This document shows, in pieces, positions 33,083-44,352 of a DNA stretch of 64,000 bases. A model generated the notes under the pieces. That model worked only from the letters and a program-made list of their open reading frames with translations. It was not told where the DNA came from and did no database searches. Each line of letters opens with the position of its first letter. Position 1 is the stretch's first letter. The stretch is from Celoporthe dispersa (lineage: Eukaryota > Ascomycota > Sordariomycetes > Diaporthales > Cryphonectriaceae). The DNA lies in NCBI GenBank assembly GCA_016584495.1, contig WAID01000006.1:1240001-1304000 (forward strand). The letters run 5' to 3'. A program made the position numbers and the translations under genes.

Positions 33083-36000
33083 GCCGGTTCAGCCGGTTCA
33101 GGCCTCGATCGATAGAGTCTGACCTGACCACAGGTCATCCTGGGACCTCCTCGGAGGACTCGCGACGATTGAGAAGTCCGCGCGGAAGGGACCACTCCCC
33201 GGAAGGACCGTCTGATCCAAGGTGTCGGCTCGTCGTGGAGGTGAAGCTCATGCCCTCTCTATTCGGCCCTTTATGTTCTATTAGCCACGACATGTCATTT
33301 CTAGAATCAAAGCAAGCACTTGATACAGCTCCCCTGGGACATGCCCACCGTCAAGAGCCCGATTGGCGAAGAGGTTCAGCTCCGCACAATATGAGCTGAG
33401 GGCAGGGCAGGCAGGGCTAGTGTGATCTAATGCAAGATGTCAGGGGTCGCACGTGGCATTCCGTCGCCACCACACGACAACAACGTTCTCACCGCTCTCC
33501 ATCTTGGGTCAGATATTGACAAGGTGGCGAGGAGGGTGAAAGAAATTTTCTTTTCTTCTCTCTCTTCCCCTTCTCTCCTCTCTCCTTGCCTGGCCGGAGG
33601 AGGGACGAGCCGGGAGATGATGGTGTGTAGAGGCGAGGCCCACTGTCTTACCGCCGTCAGATCCGATCTGAGACACAGCGGGCACACCCCTCCCAGCCTC
33701 CAGCGACGAGGACGGGGTCGAGGAAGCCCCAGGAGCTCTCGGCATCACGAACCATCGCAAGCCCCGCGCCAGGGAGGCGCATGGGTGGACGGACGGACGG
33801 GCGGGAAGGGGATGAAGGGGTGATGCGACCACCCCGGAGGCCTGCCCGAAGAGCCTCACCCGCTCCACTGTGGCTGAAAATTGCACACCTCACGAGGTAG
33901 CGATAGACGGCGGCGGCGGGACGGGATGGTCCAGCTGAACAGCTCCGGTCCTGTCCGCCCCGCCCAGATGTCAATCATCCACTGCCTCGTAACCTCGGCT
34001 CGAGTTTCCGACAGCGCCGAGCGCGTACTGCGGAGGACAGGTGGGCCTTTTTTTTTTTTTTAAGCTTTCTCTTCTTTTTTTTTTGGTCCTTCTCTCCCCT
34101 TTTCCCGGATTGTCTTGTCCATTCGTCGCTGCGCACGATCTAGTCGTCTTATGCCTCTTTCCACACGAAGATGTCATGTGCTGCAGGCTTGTTCCTGGGC
34201 TGATGCGGGTGGGGAGAGGCTTGCAGGGTGAGGCAACGAGCTGAACCGCTGCTGGGGCGTCGAAAAAAACGTGGTACCTGGGGTGTGTGTGCGCTCACCC
34301 ACCCACCCGCGCGTCGGCGACGGGACTGTCAAATGCTGAATTACCACCCCTTGCCAATCCGGAGGTAGAGGGAGGGGGGAGCTCAGCTTGAGATCGTCCA
34401 TCGAGTCCGCGGCATGCTGCGCCCGACGCCAAGCTGCGACTGGCTGGCAGCCCGCCCTAGTCAGATCAGGGGACGAGGGACAAGGGGGGGGGAAACAAAA
34501 AAAAAAAAGAGAAGTAGAGAGAGAAAGAGAGGGGGAAAAAAAAAACCACCTCCTCTGCTGCAGGAAAGCCCTGCACATCTCGGGTGAGGGCGAAACCTGT
34601 CAAGGATTACGAGGGCCTCCCCCCCCCTGTTCGGGCCCAGATCGGGCTGCTGTCGTGCTTTAGTGCCTCGTGTGGGGCTAGCTGAATGCTCGTCCATCTA
34701 TCCTCTTTTGGCCCTGGGAACGACGTATTCGGCCTTCTCCTCGTCGAGTGAGAACCTGTCTTTTGGGTGTGGATCTGTGATCTTTCTCTCCCTCAGAGAT
34801 TGGTAAGGTGGCTGGCCCTCCGTCCCCGTGCCTGTCCTTCCTGCTCCTTTCCCCCCCCATCACACCCTCTTCCCCTTCTCCCCACCCACCTCTCCTCCCT
34901 CCCCCCCTCCCCAAGCCATTGCCGTCAGACGCTGAAGCCACCATCGCTGGTATCACTAATACGGCGCACCTGGTCGTTCCAGCATGGCCTGCACTGGCGG
35001 TCTCGCACCTTGGCCATACCCCTGGTGCCCCGCGCTGGCTCGTCAGGCACGCTTTCCTTCCCTGGGCCGGCCTGCCATGTACCCTCACCACCCTCTTTTC
35101 CCCGCGTGTGGTGTCTATTCTTGGACTCCAGGCTACAGAAATGTTCCCTGCTCGCCATGTGGAGAATAGCGGCTATCATCTGTGCATCACAGCTGGCCCG
35201 GGATGTTTTTCTCCCTAGGCCCTGGCCCCATTGCCGTCCCGACGGTGTGGTCTTCCGATAGATTCGCTTCCCTTCCCCCCCCCCCTCTTCTTCCTCCCAA
35301 GATGGCTGCCCCTGGTTCGCTGACAGACGCCCTGACAACATGGTACCTCGGGAAGGGTGGGTGTATGTGTGTGAGAAAGAGAGAGGAAAGAAGGGGGGGG
35401 GGGGGAGCGGACAGAGTTTTACGCACCTTTGCTGCTCACCTGTGCACCAGCAGCTCATCTCCAGGTCGTGATGGGTCCCCACCACATCAGTCAGGAACCC
35501 TGGTGGGCGGTGATCGCCTGCAGGTTCGTGCAGCTGTGGGATGAGATTTACGCCGGGATCATGGCTTGGTGTGCCTGCCAAACTGCCGCTTTTGCTTCTG
35601 CATGGCGGCGGGGTTGGAAGTGACAGATGGGGGCCTTGTCATATCTTGTACTCTGCTATCTCCTTTGCGTCCTTTTTGCCGTGCATTTGAGCTGCCCTGC
35701 AGGAGGTCATAGCGTTGTCACTTCTGCTCCGGCCGAGAAGAGGTCGATCGTGACAACAATCGGTGGAAATGTCATTGGAGACCTCAATTTTTCGGTCAAA
35801 CTCTTCATGATGGCCTCAAGTGCGGCTGCCTCCTCCTCCCACCACTCACCACTCACCACTCACCACCACCACCTCCTCCTCACCCCTCTCCTCCTCCTCC
35901 TCCTCCTCCTCCTCCTCCTACCCTATAATATAGGAAGGCTCCCTTCGCCGTCATCTTGGCAGAGTTGCTGAACGCACATCGACGCCAGCGACCCCAACGT

Positions 36001-36375
36001 CTTCCCAATAGTTCATCTCTTTGCTCTCAGCCTTCCTTTCAGCAGGCCGCCGATCCGGACCCATATTGATATCGTCACGAGTTTACTATTGATTTTCCTT
36101 TTGCACTTCGCTTGCGGCTCGCCCATCAACCTGTCCTTCATAATCGCCGTCCTCGTTCACCTGTTCACGTCAGAAATCCTCCCTTGTTATATCAACTTCC
36201 TCCTCCTTCCCCCTTCTTCTGATATCTACAACCATCCACACTACACTTGGGTTTTTAGACTCTCCATACAAAAAAAAAAGCTTTTTTTTTTGGTTTTCTT
36301 CAAAGGAGAAAAAAAAAAACTTCTCCATCAAAGTTTGCACTGCCTATCCTTGTCTAGGCTACACTATACACAAAA
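33083..36375. other. Intergenic region, 3.3 kb
   Basis: No supportable gene. It has a T run at 34047-34060 and further T/A runs at 34076-34084, 34498-34508 and 34546-34555, G/C runs (35389-35405, 34618-34628) and a CTC repeat (35887-35919). The pyrimidine-rich 35990-36375 segment probably contains the leader of the downstream 180-aa gene. Open frames around 34.8-35.6 kb are Pro/Ser/Leu low complexity without motif or splice support. Confidence 0.5.
35887..35919. repeat. (CTC)n trinucleotide repeat
   Basis: About eleven CTC units in the spacer upstream of the 180-aa gene. Confidence 0.85.
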
Positions 36376-37280
36376 ATGGACGGACGTATGTGGCTTCCGC
36401 CCTCTTTTTTCCCCTCCCCCTTCCCCTCCCTCCCCCCCTCTTCTTCGCTGTCCCACTCTCCAGGTGGATAAGGCGTGTCTTGTCTCTATGCCGTTTCGGC
36501 GATTGGCTTGTCCTCGACATAGATGCTCACACCATGTCTTCCACCCCCCACTAGTAAACAACTTCCGGACAGCCCGCGTGGCCGAGATCCTGGGGGACTT
36601 CCAGAACATCCAGTACTACATCGCCGCCGCCCCTATTGATCCTCCCAACATGGACGACTACTACACAGAGGGCTGGGCCACCCTCCGCCAGTGCAACCTC
36701 GACGGGCAGCGCATCCTGAACTGCGGTGCAGACACGAGCGTGCCCGTCACAAGCGGGGGGCCGGACGAGCAGGCAAAAGCGGAGCTGAAGCAGTAGGTTC
36801 CTCCCGTAGAAGAGGAGAGAGAGAGAGAGAGACCCCGGTGTGACGAGATGCATCATCGGACCGTGTGGCTGGCCAGATCTACCTTGCTAACCCCACTCTA
36901 TAGGGTCCTTCTCGATGCCTACGCCAGACGTCATGAGGCACAGAAGATCTACCTGCGCCAGGCTGCCGCGCAGCGGTGGATCGAGTGTCGGGAGCAGATC
37001 CTCATGGGCGGCCGGCCCAGCTCAAAGAACCAGGCGATGCTCCGCCAGGTCGACCAGCGACTGCGATCAGTATGAACCCCCCCCCCCTCGCGAACACAAC
37101 CCCGTAGCCTTCTCTCAACCGGCACAGCGCACTGACCGGGATCTCGTGCAGGAGCTCCATTCCATCACCGACGAGACGATCTACAACTCGCTGCAGGGTT
37201 CAGACCTAAACCTGAACCGCTGGACGGCCGAAGACCCCAGCCTTCGGAGCGTGCAGCGCTGGGTCCGCACCCGGCGATAG
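36376..37280 (+). CDS. Unrecognised 180-aa spliced protein
   Basis: A four-exon model: 36376-36385, 36555-36792, 36904-37069 and 37152-37280, with donors GTATGT, GTAGGT and GTATGA and AG acceptors. Lengths sum to 543 nt (180 residues plus stop) with consistent phases. The deduced protein starts MDGLNNFRTARVAEILGDFQ and contains an Ala/Pro/Tyr-rich stretch (YYIAAAPIDPPNMDDYY). Its middle is long and helix-prone, rich in Arg, Gln and Ala (LLDAYARRHEAQKIYLRQAA), and it ends in a basic tail (SVQRWVRTRR). No signal peptide, membrane helix or catalytic motif is visible and I do not recognise a family; a small cytosolic or nuclear helical protein is likely. An alternative start exists in an in-frame ATG at 36489, which would skip the tiny first exon and add a Cys/His-rich leader; I consider it less likely. 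Confidence 0.65.
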
Positions 37281-40163
37281 ATGTCCTCTTGTGAATTCAG
37301 TCTATCCCGTGGCGCATGTCGCTCCGGATAGCTGTCTAATTAGAAAGAGAGCGCGAGAGGTAGAGGTTTCGACTGCGCCTGCTCCAAGGCGTCATGACGG
37401 TTAGAATAGTTCGGACGTGCCGTCTGGACGGCATGTGAGCAAAAGATCGATCGGGTCGGTTCGGGAAGAGTATACTAGGTGTGTTTTCGATTCTCCAGGC
37501 CTCTCTCCCTACAGACGGCCTGGCTGGGCTTTGTCACGATAAGGGTAGGAATATATGGCAACGACTGGCACGTTCGCCGTGTACAGTAGTAGGTCATGAG
37601 GCTTATGACTTTTTTGTCCTTTTTTTTTATTTTTTTTCTCTTTCTCTTTTTTCTCTTCTTCTCATGATGATCAGTATTTTGCCTAGGGCAAACTGATGGC
37701 AGATTTTGGTGTGGGATCTTTTTTATGAAAAAGGGCGCCGGGGAAACATGGCTCCTGCAGGACAGAGAGTAAATGTGACGAAAGTCTAGTATAGATTTCA
37801 AAAATTTCTGCTTCTTCGACGAAAAAAAAAAAATGGTCTCGACAGTGCCTGGTTGTGTCTTCTTTCCACAAGCTGTTGCTGTTGCTCTAATGACCAGGCA
37901 TTTCTTTCCTGGGCTGGTCATCTATCGACCTGTCACCGGGCCCTGCGCGGCCGGTCCATCGATCTCCTCCGGCGCAACATCGCGCGCGACGCCTCTCGAA
38001 ATCAGCTATCTACCGCACTCTTGCATGGTGCTTATGGCTGGGCGGTGCGCCACGCGGTACATACATAACAAACCCCCCCCTCTTCCCCCCTCTGAGCGCA
38101 TGTCTTGTTCGATTCGAGGCAATACTACCCAGAAGGAGGACTCCCGGAGCCTATATTCTATATCGAGTGTAACGTCAGCGGAACCCGAGGTGCATAGCCG
38201 CCCAGATAGGTACTCGAGCGGCCCGGACGAGCCTTTTGCCCAAAGAAAACAAGGATCGAATTTGGAGAGGTAAAAAAAAAAAATCAAGACAATAAAGTTC
38301 AGCCCTTTGGGATAGATTTGGGCACAGGATGGTCTTTGATTGGCTGCGTGTTTTTTTCTTTTTTTTCTTTTTTTCTTTTTCTTTTGGTGGACGCAGCTGA
38401 ATAGGAGAAAACTTGATTGGAAAAAGGGAGGGGGGGAAAGAGGTTGTGCGCTGGGCTCGTATTCGTCAGAGGGGTCAGCTGCCCGACCCGAGGCCGCCCC
38501 ATTTTCCAATGAATTAATTTGACCATGTTTAGATTTGACCTACTATTTGGGCCTTCTTGTTCTTTTTTCTTTTTTCTCCTTTATTTATTTAAAATTATGG
38601 CACTTCTGTAGTGATATTTGTTGTCGTGGTGGCTTTGTCAGCCGTATCAGTGTGGACGTATTTGTTTCACGAATCGGGCATGAATTACGCACTCCGATCT
38701 GTGGTATACGTAAACAGACTATTCGATCCACTCATAAGAGTGGCTTGGGTCTACCGCCCAGCTTCGTGTACACAAGCCTCTCTGGGGGGGAGGGGAAGGG
38801 GAAGGGGAAGGGGGGGGGCTGTGTGGCAGCCTTCGTTGATGCCCGACTCGTCCGCGTAGGCGCAGCCTCATCTCAGATTTATTAAACGCCTTTCAGGCTG
38901 AGCTGTGCTTAAACAGAAATTCGATGTGATGATCGTAAGCCTCGAGATGAAAGGGACGGGTCTTTGGGCGAATACTCTTAACACCTCGCCACATCTGACT
39001 ATGTTTTGACCGAGATAAATTACTGCAGCCTAGCCCTGATATGATCTGTAATTTTCCCGAAAGAATAGCCCAATGTGGAGTACAATATAACTCTTTCTCT
39101 GGTTGTTTCTTTTCTTCTTCTTTTTTCTCTTTCCCTCTCCTACCCACTAGATTCGACAGGCAATAAATAGTCCAGGCACTCGCTCGCCATCCATCTTTCT
39201 GTAAGGTGCTGCTGCGCCCGGTGCTCCGCCTCATCTCGGGCAGTGTCCCCCCCCCCTTCTTTTCTCTCTCTCTTCAAGGAGAGATCTCTCGCCCGGGCTG
39301 ACACATGCTTATCCTAAATGATGCCCAAACTCAAAAAGCGGGATGTAATCTTTGCTCCGTTCGCCCTTGTAAATTGCGGACAATAGATGGATGGTGCTGA
39401 GACGGGGGCGGGGGGCGGCGGCGGCGGTGCGGCTGGTTAGTTGTGATTTTCGGACTAGAGGTTGTGATATGGTGGGTTAGACATAAGCAGACCGGCCTGC
39501 GTTCAAGGGAGACTGAGGGTGAAGGTGGTTGGACAGAGTGTTTGAAATGTCTTGACGTAGCAGTTCAGGAGCATATTTAAATTTACAATGGCGATACGCC
39601 AAAGAAGTAAGACGAATTAGAGAGACTATCTGATCATTGTGGTAGGTCTACGGGCATCCACCACTTTTGGCGAGGTCTTTGAGGCGCAAACTTTGGCCTT
39701 CCACAAATATGCCTGAGGTGCACCTCAAGTATGGAAAAGGCAGCCCTCTCGCCTGACTCATCCATATGATTGACAACTCGCTGTGCTTGCAGCGTTCCGA
39801 TCACCACCCGGGTCTTGCCAACTGACTGCTAGGGATAACCTGCTGGTGCCTGCTACGGAACGATAAGTTCTTGCGCCGAGCTAGGATGACGACGGTCAAC
39901 AGGAGGTGCTCAGTCATGTCTCGATACCTGGAGCGGATGTTTGTTTCTTGGTACCGAGCAAGTGTCCTTGTCGGCGGAGACTGCCCCACCACCCCGAGGA
40001 GAGGATGGGATTCTGAGGAGACGGAAAGGCCGATACATCAAGATGATATGTAGTATATTGAACGAGGAAAATGCTCCTTATCCGGGATCCATCCTATCTA
40101 GCCCGAAAACGCCGCTACTTCCAGTGATGCAGAATATGCAGAGAAAAAGGTATTCAGGCACAT
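37281..40163. other. Intergenic region, 2.9 kb, with a G-rich tract
   Basis: 3' flanks of the 180-aa gene and the TMEM234-like gene on the opposite strand. It contains long pyrimidine tracts (37610-37665, 38345-38390, 39105-39140), a C run (38073-38080) and the G-rich tract noted separately. The sequence from 38.5 to 39.9 kb is relatively AT-rich. No gene is supported on either strand. Confidence 0.55.
38784..38818 (+). repeat. G-rich tract with quadruplex-forming pattern
   Basis: At least four runs of four or more G separated by single A or AA (aggggaagggg repeated). The tract fits the standard four-run pattern for a G-quadruplex on the plus strand. It lies in a spacer about 1.3 kb from the nearest coding end. 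Confidence 0.7.
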
Positions 40164-40846
40164 CTATGGGCTCTTGCTGTATACACACAGCGCGATGCCC
40201 GTTAGGGACAGTGTCATCCCTACCAGTGTACCTAATGGGAGATTGTTAGTGTCGAAACATGAGGGGAAATATGACCACTACCCGGGATGGAAAAGGGGGG
40301 GGGGGCACGTACTCCGATCGATCACCTTGCCATCCACCCACCAGTCACCGAGGACGGTGAACAAGAACGCCAGCGTATTGACGATGGGCACAGTCAAGCT
40401 CAGCTCTACACACCAGAGAACCGTCAGCATCATCATCTCGCCCACCCGGCAGGGAGGGATGGGAAAACAATGAAATAAAATAAAAACAGCAAGCAAGCAA
40501 GCAAGCAAGCACAGCACGGGCAGAAACTCACCCGCCTTCCCAATCAGCAGGAAGAACCACACGCTCCCGGTCAGGTTGAGAAGCAGCGGGACGGCATACC
40601 GCGGGTTGCGGAGGAGGTCGACGACGGCGAAGAAGGCACCGTACACCTTGGACTTGAGCCAGCTGGCCCGGACGGCGTCGGAGTCTAGAACCGGGTGGGG
40701 CGGCGGGTGGTGATCCCGGGCGGCGCGGCGGATGAAGGGGTGGTCAGGCCCCAGGCGATGCCGACGAGGGTGAAGCCGAGGACGTAGTTGAGGGGCCCTG
40801 GCTGCTGCTGCGGCCCCCCCGCTGCTGGTGGTGAGGTGTCTGACAT
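40164..40846 (-). CDS. TMEM234-like (UPF0546) multi-pass membrane protein, frame broken once
   Basis: Three coding exons: 40846-40532, 40405-40313 and 40231-40164. They encode about 158 residues once a missing base is allowed. Four hydrophobic segments are visible: LNYVLGFTLVGIAWGLT, YAVPLLLNLTGSVWFFLLIG, SLTVPIVNTLAFLFTVLG and LVGMTLSLTGIALCV. The blocks LLNLTGSVWFFLLIGKAELSLTVPIVN and LGDWWVDGKVIDRS are hallmarks of the TMEM234/UPF0546 family, related in fold to small drug/metabolite-transporter (EamA-type) proteins; its transport role is unproven. Between WGLTTP and FIRRAARDHH the frame shifts, with one C (minus strand) apparently missing from the run at 40737-40740. The two introns have GTGAGT and GTACGT donors; the second contains a C run (minus strand). 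Confidence 0.85.
40489..40512. repeat. (GCAA)n repeat in intron 1 of the TMEM234-like gene
   Basis: Six tetranucleotide units inside the first intron (40406-40531). Confidence 0.85.
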
Positions 40847-43800
40847 GACCTGGCCGGAGGAAGGAGGAGAGGGATGGACTGAGGATGGGGAGAATGATGG
40901 GCCTTGAGGAGCAGGGTGGTGCCGATATGACACGTGTCTGACAGCGCAAAAGACTCTGGTGGGAAGCAAAAAGGGGAGGGAGGATGACGAGCCCGTGGGA
41001 ATCCGCCCTGAGGTGGGGAGAAGATCGTGTCAACAAGGCGGGGTCGTGTTGCCCGATGACAGTCTGAGCGCCTGGCCCGTGTAGAGAGGAGTTTCTACGT
41101 CTGTGTGTGTGTGTGTGTGTGTTTGTTTGTGCGGGTGTGGATAGAAAATGGTCGGTATGAACACGCAAGGCTGAAGAGGGGGGGAGGGGTGGGCGGGAGG
41201 CAGAGCCAGGGCCCAGGCAACAGGCAGCGTGTAGTGCAGTGTGCAGCAGGTAGTACGGGACTGAGTTGGGGCCCCTGTTCAGCCCTCATGGTGAGGTGAG
41301 GTCAAACCGAGACGTGCGGTCCCCGCTGCGTGTTGTAGACACTGCAGTCAACTTGTGACACTTGTGTAGTCAGCATGTGGGGCTCGTTTTGGGGTTGGAG
41401 TTGGAGGAAGGAGGGGTCGGCCCTGTGTGCGGCAGGGGGCTGCAGATCACAGCAGGGATGCATGCTGTAGAGACACACATACAGTTGCATCCAGTCCGAT
41501 CGATACGAAGTCATGGCTGGTTTGTGGTGTGTAGCCCATAGTAGTGCAAAGTGCAGCAAATAGCGGCAAACTCTATCTATATTGGACAGTGTCACCACCG
41601 TACCTGGGCGCGCTTATCGATCGATCAGAGGTAGATCATGACCTCTCGTCCTCTGCTCGTTCCGCGTCTGCCTGGAGAGGAGCTGCATGATGTCGTCCTG
41701 CTTGCCCTGTGGGCGCAGTCCTGCGTCCAGAGCACGAGCTGGTCAGAGCCGCAGAGGTGTCGTCCTCCTCGAGGCTGGCTGGGTGGCTGGCCAGGGAGGC
41801 GGCATACTATTGCTTACCTGCCAATGCCTCAACCATCCATCCATCCAACTCCGGTTTTTTTTTTATTTAATTTTTTTATTCCCGCGGTCAGCTGTTCACA
41901 CCTCGCAGCTTTCTCTCGGCCGCCGCGAGGTATTTTGCTCATGGCTTGCGTCGTCATCACCGGGTATGCTTCTCGCTTCTGCCAAGAAGCAGAGGCCTGG
42001 CCGCTGCGGCCGTCAGCCCACAACTCGTAGTCGGATGCTCGTGGTTCGCCCAACTTCGTGGCGGTATCCATGTCCTGTTGCGTGGATCTTTGCCCTCGGG
42101 GACTCGGTAGCTGACGACCACCACAGTACGAGAGCTTTTGGGGTCCAATCTCGCAGTTTCTCCGTACACTGGAGAGGGTCCTTTCCCCCCTCCCCCTCCT
42201 TTTCTTCTTCTTTTTTAAGGCGTTTCATACGGATCGACAAGAGGCACTAACGGGCGGTTCGCTCTCGGGAATAGCTAGTTGATCCAGTGATCGATCCTGC
42301 CACCGATCCTCCTCTCGCGGGCGGCCGGGGCTGAGACATCCTGCCTCGTCGTAACACGTAAGGCTGGGAATGTTTGACTCAGCATACGCAATCAATGCTC
42401 GAGGCGGAGGACGACCGGCTGGATGGTGCCCTCGGAGTGGGCTTGGATGATTCGCGCCCAGTCCTGTCGTGGCCGGGATCCTGCCATCAAATCAAGATGT
42501 GTGTCCCTGATTAGACACCAAGGTGAACAAGGAAAACCTGCAGAAACCCACCCCTCCCAGAGACGGCAGGCAGGTGATCCTGCAGGAGGTCATAGCATTG
42601 GAAACTATCCTATTGGAGGTTGGGCTATCTGTACCTCGAGGGGGGGGGAGTGAAGGGGCCGCCCCGTCCCTGGGCGGAGGAGGATCGATGCTCTGGCTTG
42701 GTTGAGGTGGGACTACAGACCACTACTGCAGAGGCAATTCCGTCTCGGCAGTCATCTTGCCCTTGGGAAACAAGAACCGCATGCTGTGGATCGTCCTTTT
42801 TTGGCAGGGGGAAATGCATCCGTCGAGATCGGGAATCTCGACTGGATCCGGTGGGTGAGAAAAGGTGGGCTGTTGTTGGTCAGAGGTGGGGAAGGTATCA
42901 GTCGGTCATACCATGGTCGCAGCAGAGCCTGGTTGGGCCAGGCAGGCCGAGGGTGTCTGCGCATCTCTCTCGTCTTCCCCTCAGCCTCAGCCTCGCTTGG
43001 CGACCTCACCATGCTGCAGACTCAAGCTCTGCAGACCACATGTACACAGTATACGGCAGGCAAGTCCTATGACAGGTACATACAGCATGCATGCTGGCCT
43101 GCCTGCCATCTTGCATCATCCTGAGGAACTTCCAGGAAACAGATGGAACTTCTGAATGGGGTCATGCCAGCGCAGCACCCACTCCTCTTCGGAGATTTGT
43201 ATCGAGAATGAAGAAAAAAAAAGAAGAAAAAAACCCACTCCCAAGCCAAAACCATTTCATCATGGTTTCTCGAGTCGCAGCCAGCCAGCCAGCCCTACAA
43301 CAGGAGAGACTGGGCCCCGAAAACTTTCGAGTCTGGACCCGTCGACGTCAATCAACAATCAATCCAGTTTTGGTGCTACGGGGCCATAGCCATGTTAGCA
43401 GCCCGGCCCCTCCCCATGCCAGAGCCTGTGGGACTTGCCATGACGCCCCTGGCTGACTATGGGTAACCCCTGCGAGTTGCACTGGAGCGGACCCCTCATG
43501 CACCGCACGGAGCCCAACCATTGGCTGGGATGATCAGCTGTCCCTGGTCTCCCAGCCCCCCCTAAACTCGGCCTGCCGCCCCAAACCCCAGCCTTCCTCT
43601 CTGCGAGCAGTGCTTTTTTTTTTTTTTTTTTGTTTCCTTCCTCCCGAAGCGGGAGCAGCAGCGGCGGCGGCAGCAGCAGCATTAGCACCACTAGCGCTTG
43701 CAGCACCCACTGCAGAGCTGCTGCATGCATGTGCTAAGGGAGTTCCTGACAGGGTCACTGCTTTCTCTCTCTCTCTCTCTCTCTCTACAGACCAAGACAA

Positions 43801-44352
43801 CCTCCGTCACCATCGCCAGAGCCAGAGCACAGCCCACCCTGGAGAGGTGGACACACACACCCTTCACACGTAACTGTTGTCTGTCTACACCCTCTCTCTT
43901 CATATACCTACCTCCCCTTGCCCCTCTCCCACCACACACACACCACTCTTTTGCCCTTCTCCTCGCACCTTGTCACGCATCACATTCGTTGGCCTTAATA
44001 TCGGTTACGTGACGTACGGACGAACAATCAATCAACCAACCAGCCGGTAGACTACCCAGTCTCGACCTTCCTTTTTCTTATTTTTTCTTCTCTTTCTTCT
44101 TCCTCTTTCTCTTCTTCTGATTCGCGTGTTTTGGAGACCCGATCCTCGCCTCAGCCACCCCTCCTACGTAATACCTATACGGCACCCGCATTTCCGACCG
44201 CGCCTGGGCCTACTGGATGTTTTTTTGTTTCGCGAGCTTCAACAAGAGACAGCAGCATACCGAGGCGAGCAGGCCACCAAGGTGCAGCAACCAGTGACGA
44301 GACAGCGAGGGAGGGTCCAGCTCTGAGGTCGCAAGGACCCGCCCCGGTCACG
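40847..44352. promoter_or_regulatory. Divergent intergenic region, 3.5 kb
   Basis: Lies between the divergent TMEM234-like and C2-domain genes. It contains a GT repeat (41101-41121), T runs (41857-41876, 43613-43631), a CT microsatellite (43764-43787) that ends in a good splice acceptor (ctacag at 43785-43790), and a CAG/GCG-rich patch (43655-43730). The acceptor suggests that the C2-domain gene may have a spliced 5' leader beginning upstream of 43.79 kb; the donor is not identified. No separate coding gene is supported. Confidence 0.5.
43764..43787. repeat. (CT)n microsatellite
   Basis: About twelve CT units immediately before a possible 5'-leader splice acceptor. Confidence 0.85.
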
